A stretch of 64,000 bases of DNA from Anoplopoma fimbria (Eukaryota; Chordata; Actinopteri; Perciformes; Anoplopomatidae): the NCBI RefSeq assembly GCF_027596085.1, contig NC_072467.1, positions 10,587,476 to 10,651,475 of the forward strand. The letters are read 5' to 3'. The translations under genes and the position numbers were made by a program. Below, piece by piece: positions 50,090 through 62,908 of the stretch. The notes under the pieces are model-generated. The model worked only from the letters and a program-made list of their open reading frames with translations, did not search any database and was not told the origin of the DNA. Each line of letters opens with the position of its first letter. Positions within the stretch are counted from its first letter, which is position 1.

Positions 50090-50105
50090 CCAGAAGAGGG
50101 CGCCA
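50090..50105 (+). promoter_or_regulatory. CTCF-like motif
   Basis: CCAGAAGAGGGCGCCA fits the CTCF core CCANNAGRKGGC plus the flanking GC. It lies between the divergently controlled fgf23 and fgf6 genes. Binding is not shown. Confidence 0.4.
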
Positions 50106-50581
50106 CATACTCACTCATGGTTATTCATTGACCATGACTTTGGCTTGAGGTTTAACATTATCACAGGCATTCACAGCTTCTTCCCTAGTACCTCTAATAA
50201 TCTGTGTTTAAGCCTCAAGAAGCACAATGAAGCAAACACACATCTTTAACGCACTCCATCACAACAGCTTTTACAAAACGTCTTTTATTATCATCTCAGG
50301 AATACAGTTGACTGCTGTGCACAGCACATACGTACAAAAATAAAAGGAAAACCATTTGTAATATAGTATTTTACTTACTCATCATCATATTTTTTTCAGA
50401 AACAAATGATTGGAGAAGTCTGTTGTCTCAAACTAATTTACAATCATTTCAATAATCGGAACTAAGGCAGAAGGTGAGGTATATGTTAAAAAAGAGGAGG
50501 GAGACTCAGAGGAAGCACTCTCCCCTCAGTGCAGGAATAGAAAACTGAGAGAGAAACACAAAGGCTGCCGGCACACAGGGA

Positions 50582-50708
<127 letters not shown>

Positions 50709-51789
50709 GTCTGATCCCAGATCCTCCCACAGACCTCCAGTTCCCTGTGAACCAACACATTTTAAAACCAGCTGAACAGGTATGAAAAGCACAATGGCAC
50801 CATACTCTATATGCATAATGCAGAATTAAGGAAGTACGTGTTAATGTTGAAAGGGGGTATACCATTAACTACCCTCTCTCAGTTACTTCTATATCGTACA
50901 ACCTTTTCTGCATCATCATGCAAAAGTTGCAGGACTTGTGACAGAATAACATTTCTCAAGCTTTGAAAATCTGACACCAAGCTGAGTTTTAGCGTACACA
51001 ACTTATCAAGTGTCCCTTACTACTTGAGGAGCCATTGTTACTTTACAATTCCCATTCAACTCATCGCTTGTTGTGCTGACAGTGTCCTCTGAAACATACC
51101 ATAATAAATCATAAATGACATCCAGTAATAGTCACAATTCGGTCATCAAAAACAAGTGATTGTGATCTTGCATGTGAGCTTGTTTTGATGAAAGCTTAGC
51201 AAGGGAAAACAGCATATATCCCTGCTCGGTAAATATTACTCCACAAAAATAAAAATGCACCTTTTTTTTAATATTTTGACAAATTAGTCAAAATACTTCT
51301 CCAGCCAAATCCTCACCGACACAAAATCAGTCCAGAAAACAAAAAAAATCTGATCAAAGTGATGTAATAAATAAAGGCTTATAAGTCACAATAAGTAAAA
51401 AGATGCTCATGGCAAAATCCCCCCAAACACAATTATCAGATGTCAATACTCAAAAACATTAAAAGGTGACATCCTGGGACTCTACAGTTGCTCTCTCGGA
51501 TCACAGTATATACCGGACAACTTGTTTTAATCAAGTGTCCCTTTCCTGGAAGTGTTTGATTCTTTTTGAAGTGGCCTTTTGCTACATAACTCCCAGCTCA
51601 AACCACAGTCAGTGCTTTCTTTTGGCAGACATCCCTCTCGCCTTTATCTTCTCCTGTGAGGAGAGTACAGTACATCAGCTTGCACAGTCAGACAATGCCC
51701 TGTTATTCCTGACTCAAGGTTAATCGATCTGATACCATCTCTACTGTCGCTTTGGCAGAAACAGAACGTGACAGGAGCGCACTCAGTTA

Positions 51790-51790
<1 letters not shown>

Positions 51791-51867
<77 letters not shown>
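51791..51867. repeat. (CA)n microsatellite
   Basis: Uninterrupted AC/CA repeat of about 77 bp, second of two in the same orientation within 1.3 kb. Confidence 0.96.
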
Positions 51868-51869
<2 letters not shown>

Positions 51870-52009
51870 CTTACAAACACACCAGATACTGCACATTCGT
51901 CTCTGCTACTAGACATAAGCTGGAGCTTAAAGGGCACGTAAACCATAGCTCACAGACATTTTGTCAATGCGTTACAGTAATGTTAGAAAGGGCATGAGGT
52001 AAAATATGA

Positions 52010-52013
<4 letters not shown>

Positions 52014-52045
<32 letters not shown>
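52014..52045. repeat. (TA)n microsatellite
   Basis: Perfect TA repeat of about 32 bp, 150 bases after the preceding CA repeat. Confidence 0.95.
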
Positions 52046-52048
<3 letters not shown>

Positions 52049-52750
52049 GCCTTGCTACTTTCCTTTAATCATATGTGACCAAACTGGCCTGACTGGTGGT
52101 TTGCTACTTAAAGAATATTGCAGGTCAAGTACCAGAACAGAATCAAGGGATCCAAAATCAGTAAAAATCTAGCTCAATCGCACCACATTTCAACATTAAA
52201 CACTCTGCTCAGGAGTATGAGAAAGGTGCAGAATCATTCATATCTTCATTGCACATTACAAGACAACCAAGTATGTCTTGAACACATGACAGGTCTGTAA
52301 AACGACAAAAGTCATTGAGATGGACCAGAAAAAGTGTACATCAGTAACAGAAGCCCGTATCTTCGACCTTGGTACAAAAATGGCTCAGATGAATGGGACA
52401 AGAATCCCAGGGCCCTGTGCTGACCGTCCAGTCTGACATCAACCGGCAAGGGGCCCACTAGTCTGATGCTCAGGTATTTTACCCCGCATTATTCACATCC
52501 TCGCCAAGTTAAACAAACAACCAGTGCCACATGCTGAGTGCCATCTAAGTCATCTGTGCATCATTGCTATCTTCAACTTTGCTTGCTCTTTGTCCTCCTC
52601 CTCCCCCACTACGTCTCCACAACGGAAAACTACGGTATCTGAAAGAGGAGAACGAGCAGTTGTTGAATTTAAGTATGGTATGCTGCATACCCAAAGCCTG
52701 AATGAACATTGCTGTTATAACCCTTTGGTTCACTGCAACATTGCTCGTAT

Positions 52751-52753
<3 letters not shown>

Positions 52754-52780
<27 letters not shown>
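52754..52780. repeat. Poly-T tract
   Basis: Run of 27 T. It could be the reverse-strand tail of a retroposed sequence, but no body was recognised. Confidence 0.9.
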
Positions 52781-52784
<4 letters not shown>

Positions 52785-54342
52785 GAAGACATCCTTTGAC
52801 TCAGCGGCCAATCTGAATAATGCATAAGTAGCTATAAAATCTGGGACCAATGAGCGCAATCCACATCATCTAAATGTCAGACAGACTGGTTTACTTGAAG
52901 CATTGTTCACATATCCCAGGATCATGAACTCTAAACCAAACTAGAGTATCTTCAGAATTTCAAATGAATGCAGCAGACCATCATATTTACAGTGAATTGA
53001 CTCCTCATTGACATCCACTGTCACAGTACAAACTTCTTCACAAACACCGTACTTTAAGTGCCAAATATCATCAACCCTGTGTGAAAGTCATCTTCACTTT
53101 TGCTATAAAGTCAACACATTTTCAAAAATGCAATCAAACAAACTAGCAAGGCTACAGACCTGATGCAACAGATTCTAATGATGAAACAGAACTCAGTTTG
53201 AAGTGGAGGGAACCATACAGCAGACAGAAATTGAGGACATTTTGTCAGGTCTATGATATTCTGTTACACAGACGCCCCCTTGACCTCCAACATTGAGAAA
53301 TTCAAAAGAAATTCAAATTGAGCAGCTCTCAAACTGAGCAATTCCACATATATACTTGAAATAAATGCATGCCCACATATTTACTACACAGTCACACACT
53401 GATGATCAGGCTACAAAAATTGTGAAAGAAAAACCTGGGATTGTCAAAGCTCCCTTGGACATGACAGGGGGCGGATGAGTGCCGACTCTAAATCTAGCTT
53501 TCCATATTAACGAGAGGCTCCTCTGGGTGCCTGTGCAGCATAGAGTCTCAATTACTTAATTGATCTAATTATGGAAAGAAAATAAAGTGGAGAAACCTCT
53601 GGCCCTCTAGGAATTGGGCTAAAGCCCCCCGTTGGTGTCTGAGGGAGCGATGACTTGCAGTTCATTCCTATTTCTGACTTGAGCACCATGTTTCTCGCAT
53701 GCAAGGGCAAGGGGACCGCAAGTAGGAATTCAAGGCACCGCCAACCTCATGACGAAGCAACAAAAAAAAAAAACACCGCCATATTTGCAAGTGCCCTGGT
53801 TGCCCTGACAGTGACAGAGACAATTGAACATAGAGAGTGGGAAGCGCTCGAATCCTTCGTGGATGACAAATGAAAAACATTTTCAGTAAACAGGCATTCT
53901 TCTCTGTAGAAATTTCATGCACACATTTCTCTTTTTCTTCGTCCTCTTCTACTTCTCAGAAAATGTTGCTTTGAGGTAATAACGTCTCCATTTCATTTCC
54001 AAAAGGATCAACTGTCATCCACAGACAGGGCAAGGACTCAACAGATTCTAGCAAGCACCCATATAAACTGAGGGGATAAATGACACCTCTCCATCCCTGC
54101 ATATCACAAAATGATGAAAATCATAAAAGCAGCAAAGAATGGCATTTCCATAATTTCTAATACAAAGGAAGCTACCCAAATATACATATAAAGTTTGAAT
54201 AAATACTATCAGATATAGTGGTATTTCTTTCTTTTACAGTCCATGTTGTCTTTTGTGTTTGTACGTACGTATACGGTATTTATGTTACCTGGGAAATAAT
54301 CCACATGTGCAAATAAGTCTGTTATTGCCAGTTTTTGCCTCA

Positions 54343-57300
54343 TCATATTCGGGGTAGGAAGTGCGTTACAGTCATGGCAGTGGTGGCCTTGTTGCCCCTC
54401 TTCACGCGGCCATGCTTGCTGAGTGCTATGTAGGAGCCTCTGTAAACCAGAGACTCGTAGGCGTTGTAGTTGTTTGGGAGCAAGCTCTCCTTGAACTTGC
54501 ACTCGTCATGGAAGACTCTCTGGAGAGAACAAAGAGACAGACAGCAGTTTTTAGTTTGAAGCTATGATGGGAGAGCACTAAAAAACTATTTAAAAAGGTT
54601 CTGTTCAATGCACAAAAGGTTAAAGCTAAATATTAGATTAAACACAGCAATGTTAGAGTTATCTTTGTGCAATCTCCCAGCAGCGCTAACAGCTCATAAA
54701 TATTAGGTGTATTGAGTTTGCTCCTTTAAAAAAAAGGTATTAATTGAACTAAATTAAACCAAACACAGATAGCCACATCAAGTACTTAATGTGATAATAT
54801 TCAAAATACAAAAGGAAACTTTATGGAGTGATGGTGTATTCACAGAAGAAAAAAAGTGCAAAAATTTGAAAACAGAACTTAAAGAGTAGAATTGCATTTT
54901 GATAGATTTGCAGAGGTAGTTGATTAAATTGATACCACTCACCTGTCTGTACTGTAAATATGAATGTGCAACCAGGAGAAGTTTAGCTTAGTTTAGCTTA
55001 GCTTAGCTTGAAGCATAGGGAGACAGGTAGATGCTGTAACCAAAGGTAGCAAAATCTGCCTACCGGTACCTACAAAGCTCTTTATGTCAAGATATGTTAT
55101 ATCTTGTGTTTTTAATCAGTCGTCCTACATAAATCCAAGAACAAACCAGAACTCTATGTTTTTTCACATGTCTCCTGGCTACAGTAAACAGACTTATCTA
55201 AATGTTTGCAGTAAAGCAAATAAACCTATTTTCCAAAATGTCAAACTATTCCTTTAAAATGAAAACACAAAAACACTATTTAAACAATACAAATAAGCAC
55301 AGTAATCACAGTAAACCTTGATATGAATAAACAATATCAGGAAGATTTAAGGTGCAAGAGCACTGATCACTATTCTACACATAAAGCCCCGCCAAGATCA
55401 TTTTAAAATACACATATCAGTCACTGAAGAACAATACGACTTCTCTGCTACAGTGCTGACAGTGTATGACTGGTAAAGTGTGCAGCAGCAGAGCAAATAC
55501 TCTCCACCAGAAGTCATGCGGCCTAATTCAATCTCTTATCAGATCATCAGCCAACTCTCAAGCTAACGCTTCATCACTCATGACCAGATAACCGACTCTC
55601 ATTGTGTCTGTCAAATATGTTCGCCACAGAGTGCAAACCAGTGGCAATGTGTCAGCAGGGCTCTACTAAACACAATGTTTCCTCCCGAGCACCAGCAACA
55701 TTTATATATTTATAGCCATGATAACTCCAATTATTTAACTACAGTATGATCTACCCCTGGAGCAAAATTGTAATTAAAAAACAAACAAACAAAAAAAACT
55801 TTCGAACCACATCAACTGGATGACTTAATCTTATCTCAAGAAGGAAAGGATAAAAAAAACATAATTCAACCACGAGTGGTTTAAAAGTAAAACTTGGTTA
55901 ACCTCTAGCATATTATAAAAAAAAAAACAAGAGTTGTGTATCGCAGCTTGGCAGTGCTTACAAACTTGGAATTTAACAATCAACCGTCAGACTCAAAGAA
56001 AACAGGCATGTTCTTGGCAGAATTCAAACCTGTATTAAACTTTGTGGGAAGTGAAAAATTGCCTTGCGTGGCCATGACGAGTCTGCTGGTATCTTAAACA
56101 CTGGCATTTTAAGATAAATATTTGAGACTATGTGCGAGGGAGACTCCAGACTATAGGATCCTTTACTATGCTGAACCCTATTTTAAGGGCACTTCAGCCA
56201 TTATTCAAAAAGATCATTTGGAATGCATGTACAATGTTTACAAAGATGAGTTACTCAATAGATAACAGGCACCTTTCGTTGCTGGTCATGTGTAGGCTAT
56301 TATATTTTGAGTGATTTTAAACATTGTCCTTTGGTGGCCCTATATGTTGGTATGGTAAGATATGTCGTCAGATCTCCATTGTGTGATTTAAGACGGCATT
56401 ATTCGGCTGGAATATTGTCATCTCTGCGGCTGGTAATACATTGGTCACAGCAAGCTCAGTGTCTTCTTTCTCTCACTTGCACGCAGTTTATTGGTTGTGA
56501 GAGTCAGATTCAATGTGATGCATCTATGTATGCTGGGATTGCATAATCAAATGTTCTTGTATGAATTGTGTGACCCCACTCACATTTTTTTTATACCAAA
56601 ATCACCACCACTAATGTGAACTAAAAATGTAAATGGCCCGTTTAAGATTTGTTTCATGTTGTAGGTGGGAGGAGCTGCTGGTGGGTAAGTTGGGGCCTTT
56701 GCCTCCCAGGATGTGTGTGTTGTGCACTGCCCTGCAAAATAAACGCTTTGCCGTTAAAATCGATTTCCAGCTCTGCTGACAGGTTTTTATTGCGTCAGGG
56801 GGTTTCCCCTCCTCCTCCTCCTCCTCCTCCTCCTCCTCAGCCACACACAGGACCACATTACAGGCGCGTGGACTGAACCCTGCATCTGTTAACCTCATCA
56901 TTATTTACCAATAGGGCACCAGGCCTAGCACACTGGCTTTAAATAGAGCTTCATACATTCCTGATGAAATTAACATATTGGGACTTCGCAACGTATAATG
57001 ATCAGCCCCCCTGCTGGCAGATAGGGCGGCATCCCAAAATATGACTGGCAAAAAAAAAAAAAAAAAGAAAAGAAAAAAAAAAAAAAAAAGGCTGATCGAG
57101 CTGCAAGTGCGTCCTAATTCCAGGATCCCATTAACTAACATTGCTGGACAATAAATGAAATACTGTGCATACCTACCGTTCCGTATAACCTCCCACGGCT
57201 GTTCATTGCGACAAACAACTCACTCCTCACCCCATACAGGCTCACCACTCCTCTGTCCACCGTAGAGATCTCTATTAGACCTGACACAAGACAAAGAATA

Positions 57301-58235
57301 TAACATTAGAGTGCAAATACAATGAAATAGCAACCGATCATCCTGGCTGATTCAGTGTTTAATGTAGCATTGTGCTCTCTCTCTCTCTCTCTCACTCTCT
57401 CCCTGCGTCTATGGGTGTAACCTTGCAGATTGCTGCGCAGCATGCCGGTGCCTTTGTTCTGCATCCTTCACCCCATCTTACATTTGCACCCAGGCGCGTG
57501 CCAATTAAGCGCATTCTTGTTATTGCAATAATTGCAGCAATTGCATGGACGTGCACGGCTATTGGGTCTCTGGACCGCCCTCACAGGGCTGCGTAAAAAT
57601 AAGTTGTGTCTAAAAGCGTCCATACATTCATGTCATGGTTGAGCTTGGGGGGAGGAGGAGGAGGAGGAGGAGGAATGGGGGTGCTCAGCACTGATGGATA
57701 CTTATTTGTTTTAATAGATTTGTATCTTGCCGTGGAAGAAATCAATTCCCCCCCCCAAAGAGTCGGATGACATATGATCATGCAAAATGAATAGAGGGGA
57801 TAGACTAGCCTGCTCATCACAGCTCCATGCTTATTGACTCTGCCTCTCTTTAATGTCTATTGAATTACATTGGTGGAGGTATAACTCACTGTACTGGTTT
57901 TCATTATGTACACCGTTTATCCTGCCGTCGGGGAGGACCTGAAGGTGAAACCCGATGCCCACGTTGCAGTAGAGCCTCCGCACTCTTTTGATGCCCAGCA
58001 GATAGTCACTCTCCCAGTTCTGCTCCGGTTTCTCCCCGGAGATCCCCAATACAGAGCGGGAGAAGAGGGTCTCCCATCTTTTCTCCAGTAAAGTTGCATT
58101 TGTCCTGCTGCTCGGTAAAGGGTACGCTGACACGATCCCCAGCAGAAAGCCCAGGAGAACCACCGCGGTCAGCGTCCAGTGCGGCGTGCCGGCCTCGCAG
58201 GACATACTGACGAGGAGCCTTTGCGCAACGGCCAT
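54343..58235 (-). CDS. fgf6: Fibroblast growth factor 6, three coding exons
   Basis: Secreted paracrine FGF of the FGF4/5/6 group, linked to muscle development and regeneration; it signals through FGFR with heparan sulfate. On the minus strand the exons are 58235-57890, 57280-57177 and 54519-54343. All are GT-AG and phase-consistent, giving 208 aa, the same length as human FGF6. The N-terminal hydrophobic segment (about residues 21-37) is the signal/anchor. NAT at residue 46 is a possible N-glycosylation site. The core has [30 protein letters not shown], then [47 protein letters not shown] and [10 protein letters not shown]. These match FGF6 better than FGF4 in my reading. The linkage to ccnd2 and fgf23 supports the fgf6a ohnolog, which I cannot confirm. 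Confidence 0.97.
54915..55257. repeat. Teleost dispersed repeat with TAGCTTAGCTTAGC signature
   Basis: The block starts with a TTGATACCACTCACCTGTCTG-like segment and continues through iterated TTAGCTTAG pentamers. It then has a CCAAAGGTAGCAAAATCTGC-like segment and ends with CCAAAATGTCAAACTATTCC. I recognise this layout from a high-copy interspersed repeat of many teleost genomes; its class is unclear to me. The copy is moderately degenerate. Confidence 0.6.
56808..56838. repeat. (CTC)n trinucleotide repeat
   Basis: CCT/CTC repeat in fgf6 intron 2. Confidence 0.92.
57281..57889 (-). other. fgf6: fgf6 intron 1
   Basis: Phase-1 intron (donor GTGAGT, acceptor GTGTCAG on the minus strand), about 0.6 kb. 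It contains a GGA repeat and a CT-rich patch near 57375. Confidence 0.85.
57652..57674. repeat. (GGA)n trinucleotide repeat
   Basis: GGA repeat on the plus strand within fgf6 intron 1. Confidence 0.9.
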
Positions 58236-58484
58236 CCGGTTTACCTTCGGGCCACGTGGTCGAAATTAATGACCCTAAAAATACCGCTCTTCTTGTTTTG
58301 CTTCCTTCGGCATGCTGGCTGAGGGTTATTTCGGGAGCGCAGATCAGGGCTTTGGGCATGAAACGCAAGCCCCGGTGCAGAGGAGGAGAGGAGACGGGAG
58401 AGTGCGCGGCAGAGCTGGAGGTGATGGTGATGGTGATGGCGAGGTTGGTGCTGGTGATTACCATGTTTTGCAGCTCATCCGCGC

Positions 58485-58517
<33 letters not shown>

Positions 58518-58660
58518 TCTCTCTTTCTCTCTCTCTATTCTCCCCCTTGTGTCTTATCCTCTCGGTAATAGTTCAGAATAAAAAAAATCCTCTAACCACT
58601 CACCAAAAACCCTGATTCAACCTTGCCAGGGCTATCGTCGCATCCCCTAGATGACATCAT
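58236..58660 (-). promoter_or_regulatory. fgf6: Probable fgf6 promoter and 5' UTR
   Basis: Sequence directly upstream of the fgf6 start is CpG-containing and carries GATGGT/GGTGAT-type repeats (about 58420-58460) and a CT/CA simple tract (about 58485-58545). No clear TATA box was seen. The boundaries are approximate. Confidence 0.4.
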
Positions 58661-58715
58661 GCTGACTTCGCCGCTGGGACAATACAAGAGGGAGAGAAGG
58701 TGCTGACAGCAGAAA

Positions 58716-58745
58716 AATAAATAAATAAATAAATAAATAAATAAA
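58716..58745. repeat. (TAAA)n tetranucleotide repeat
   Basis: Perfect ATAA repeat upstream of fgf6. Confidence 0.92.
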
Positions 58746-58980
58746 ATACCAAAGTGTGTGGAGAGTTGAGGGGAATAGGCTATACCGTCACTGCTGGACT
58801 GGGAAAGGGGAGAAAGCTCATTGGTGGCGTTCAGCGGCCGTGGACGCGATGGGACACACGGGCTGCTCCCAAATTGGGTCGATGGTCATATGTCTGTCAG
58901 GCCGCTTCCTTATTTAGAAGGAAGGTGTAAAAACAGGCCCACTTGTCACCGGAGAGCAATGACAGGGCTCTTGTGATCCC

Positions 58981-58982
<2 letters not shown>

Positions 58983-59011
<29 letters not shown>

Positions 59012-59013
59012 CT
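58983..59013. repeat. (TTC)n trinucleotide repeat
   Basis: Perfect CTT/TTC repeat between fgf6 and the SLC45 gene. Confidence 0.92.
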
Positions 59014-59064
59014 GCTGCGCCGTTCAAGAACTTCCCGCAGTAAATCTGGGAACACAATGCTGGA

Positions 59065-59225
59065 CCAGGAAACCAGCAGGGTGCCCACCAACCCTCTGCC
59101 GCTGGAGATCAGGGTTCAAGACCTCCATGTAGGCCAACATCAACCCTTCTGACGTGTCCTTGAGCAAGACACCGACTCCCTCCCCTCAGCTCTAGAACAG
59201 TTGGGTAACGGAGGCCCAGACAGGC
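59065..59225. repeat. SINE-like fragment
   Basis: GGGTTCAAG resembles a tRNA B-box. It is followed 40-60 bases later by TGTCCTTGAGCAAGACAC, a segment typical of fish SINEs derived from tRNA. No poly-A tail or target duplication was resolved. Confidence 0.45.
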
Positions 59226-62200
59226 ATTTTTTATAAAGTATCATGTTTTTTGTTTTGTTGTTTTTTTTAACAGTACATCATAACACGTGCATTTCCCATG
59301 GTGCACTCGTGAGAACTATGAGGGGCAAACTGGAGAGGCCCGTCATGAAATGGCACACATTGTCAGCATGCCATTCCCTGCAACATGAAAGCCTATCGTC
59401 TTTTCCATGTAATAGATAATGCCACCAGCAGCATGCACATGCGTCAGTGAGACCGGTGCAGTTGCGCAGCAGCGCTCTCTCTCTCTTGCACACATCAGTT
59501 CCACAAGATTTCCAAAGGATGGCACCATTTCCAAGGTCATTTCTAACCACTCAGCCCTTAGTCGACTGTGGACCAAACTCCAGAGATTTTTTAGACATGT
59601 TAGTTACAAAACACTTACAATGATATGTATGTGTATGTAAGATAAATATAATTAAAATGAACTTCAGATTTAATAAATTTAAAAATTTAAATAAACAAAG
59701 TTAACAGATCCCTTTGTATTTTCATTTTAAATACTCCCAGTACGACCAATAATGCATCCGTTTTTTATTTATTTTGAGAAGCAGAATGTGTTAAAAAAAA
59801 AATGTACTCACAGACATCTCATTACAATGCAGTTATTTTATTTTGTATAAAATCTACTTTGTAACTGCATCTTTATACACAATCTGATGGATGTATAACA
59901 AACAATGAAATACACCTTATTAATATGGCTGACTGCATTTATGATGATAACACAAGTGAATGTAACCCTAACCCTTGAGACAAACACTAATTTGAAAAAA
60001 CCTGATCAATCACATCAAAACACAATGACTTCTGGCCTTAAAATAGTCAGACCATTGGCACTTCTTAAATCCAAAAGACATTTGGTTGAGAGCAAAAGGG
60101 ACTAAAAAAGAAATCCACCCATCCAGTTAAATATATCTGTTGTGTTTATATGTTAAATTCAACAATAACACGGATCTCCGATAAGAAGAAATAAGTGGTT
60201 ATATACGAACCAGATAAGGCAGTATTGAAAAATTATGAGGTTTCTGATTTGCAACAGGAAAAACAAAAAAATCTAAACACAGTTGTGTGACAGGAAGAAA
60301 GTTTTCAGCTGATAGATGCAGGGTGGAAAATTCTGATAACTTTGAGTATTCTAACTTGCAATATGCTCTGAGATGTTACCACAGTTACAGGATAAAGCAG
60401 GTAATGATAAATAAATTATAGTTTGATGATGCTTCTATACCACATCTATACAAATAATTTATCTTTTTCACAGAAACAGCTTTCGCCCTTGCACCAATGA
60501 AAGAGACGAGGCCAATAGTTTAATACGCGCTATTTTGTAATAAAGGCATAATAAATAAATACATATGTACAAAAAAGTTTGTAAAATGTACAGGCACTTG
60601 TAAAACAACCTTTTTTTCTTGGACAATTTAGGGTTGAATTCAGGGTGAAAAGGATAATGCAGTTGCTTGAGAGTTCTGTTCTGCAGTGGTGTCGACATGA
60701 CAAACAAATCCTCTGCCGTTTTTCACTTCCCTCATGCTGAGCACACCTCAGGAAATAAAATCCTTCAGGACTATTTGTATCTGCGGAGACTTATTCATCA
60801 CCCCTTGTGTACGATCAGACAACCTGGATATAAAATGCTCAAATTGCCTCACTTGGCCGTTGGGAAACAAGCATGGTTTACACCAACCGGCCAACTTCAA
60901 AAGCTGAACTGAAGGCCACAATACGATTTAACGTACAGCATCACATGGGCCCGTTCAATACAGTTTATCATGAATGGTGTGAAAAAAACAAACCTCACAC
61001 ACTCAAGTCATATCCCTCACCGTCTGCTTCAATGTAATGTACCCCCCCACACAGCGCACACACACCTCAACTCTGCCTTTAACCCAGCAATAAACAGTGC
61101 CTACTCCCACATAATTTTCAGTAACCAAATATATCCATTTACTGTATTACTTTTTTTTTTGGTCTTTAAGGAATGGTTGCTATGAAGCGAGCTTCCCTCA
61201 GACATCCCCCTACATACAACATTATGTAACAAACACATCTGGATGTCCTAGATTGTCATTTGAGAATATAGTATAACATGAATTTTTAGACAGCAGGGAA
61301 AGTTTTTTTTATATTTTATCAGTGGCTTTAAAAAGGACAGGATGGGACACTAAAACAATGTAACTAACCTGAGATGACTGTCCTGATCAGGAGCATAGTT
61401 GGACAACATGAGAACTCAACTAGACTACATTATTCTTGGTTAGACAGGAGACCTTTGATGCAATATTTCCAGGTTCCAGTAAACAGCTTCCATAGTAGGT
61501 AACCTCACCTCAACAGGTTGCATAACAAATTTCCCATAGGGATTTACTGCAAAATGTTTCACAAAATATTTACAGTTAAACTGTTGATTAATTAATAGAT
61601 TGCACAAGATGGGGGGAAAAGCAGAAGATGGGGCCTAACATCAGAGTACAGCTGAATGTACTCAGGTCAGTTTACTTTTGCTGGAGATAACTACTCAGCA
61701 TTTGAAGACTGTTGATTAATGTCCTCTGTGCCTCTGGAGGAGCTCTGTAGTCCAGGCAAACAACCCTTCAGGTAAACGAGGAAGGCCACTGTGACAATGG
61801 TACATCTGAGAGGCGGTCATTGGAAACTGTTTGGAAAAAGGGCAGGCACTTTCAAAAAATATTTGGCAGGTGATTGGATGAACCATCTGTCAATCAAACT
61901 CTTACAGAATACCAGGCAGTAGAAGGGCGGAAAACCTCTTTTCCATCTTTAGGAGCCCCCATTGTTGTTTTGAATGAACAGTTGTCTCTCTGTGTAGTCG
62001 CGTCACACGGGTAGCTACTCACAGGACACTAATCAATCCATGAACTGGTTTGCCGGACACAAACGCATTACTTGAAGCCTGACAAGATGTAATTTTGCTT
62101 AGTCTTGAGACATCCCTAGATTCCAGCTGCCATGCAAGGTAACCGAAATGCTACACACTGGCCCTTTAACAGCTAGGGAAGGTCTAATGAAAGATGATAA

Positions 62201-62908
62201 ACTGTTGTGTTATGAGAAATGTCTGCAATATGCACGTTTTTTCTTATCTTGTATGATCCCACTTGTAATTCTTTTTTTATGAAAAGGTAGAAACTATCCA
62301 TTTATCTATCCGTTCTTCTTTTGTGAAAAAAAAGACAGGCCTGTCTCAATAAAATTATGACTAGTCTCCAGACTGGCTTAGTGGTGCTGCAGATGAGTTT
62401 ATAAAAAAACAACACTATTTTTAAAATGTTGTTGTTTTGAGGAATCAAAAAGGCTGTTCTATTAAAAATTGCAGATAGCTCAGGATGAAATCATTTAAAA
62501 ACCCATAAAAAGCTAAGAAGGTTTGTATATGAGGTCGATGAGTTCTACAGTAAATCTGTTTGTGGTACCTGAGGAAGGAGACGATGAATAGAAAAGATGT
62601 CACAACAAAAAGGTTTTTAGAGAGATTTCTATAGAATTCAATTGCATTCAATAGAGTACCACACCTGACCTGAGGACACAGTTGGTGTTGACTCTTCAGG
62701 TAACAATACCTGCCCCATCTCTGAAACTGCTTTTTCTTATAACCTGACACGGACTTCCCAACACAGAGCTTTTATAAGTGCAATCACACGGTACTAGAGC
62801 AAGGCATTCTGGAAACGGTAGTGCATCGTTGAGTTCCGCCTATGGAACCTGAAGGAATAATTGATTATTTGTGATTCCAATCGCTTCCACATCTTTTGCA
62901 TCCAAGTC
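59226..62908 (-). other. SLC45-gene 3' UTR and spacer
   Basis: No coding exon recognised. On the minus strand this is downstream of the transporter stop codon. A minus-strand AATAAA at 59842-59837 and others near 59763 are possible ends of a long 3' UTR, so the boundary between UTR and spacer is uncertain. Mostly AT-rich unique DNA. Confidence 0.5.

Larger units (their letters stand above)
54520..57176 (-). other. fgf6: fgf6 intron 2
   Basis: Phase-0 intron (donor GTAGGT, acceptor TTCTCTCCAG on the minus strand). It holds a teleost dispersed repeat (about 54915-55257), a CTC triplet repeat, A-rich runs near 57050-57090 and otherwise unique sequence without coding potential. Confidence 0.8.

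Noticed and set aside
59065..59225. Functional tRNA gene
   Set aside because: Only a B-box-like piece followed by a SINE-type body; no cloverleaf can be folded by eye.
62445..62750. 101-codon minus-strand frame upstream of the SLC45-gene 3' flank
   Set aside because: Lies in the probable 3' UTR/spacer; the hydrophobic stretch is AT-driven and no family or splice link was seen.
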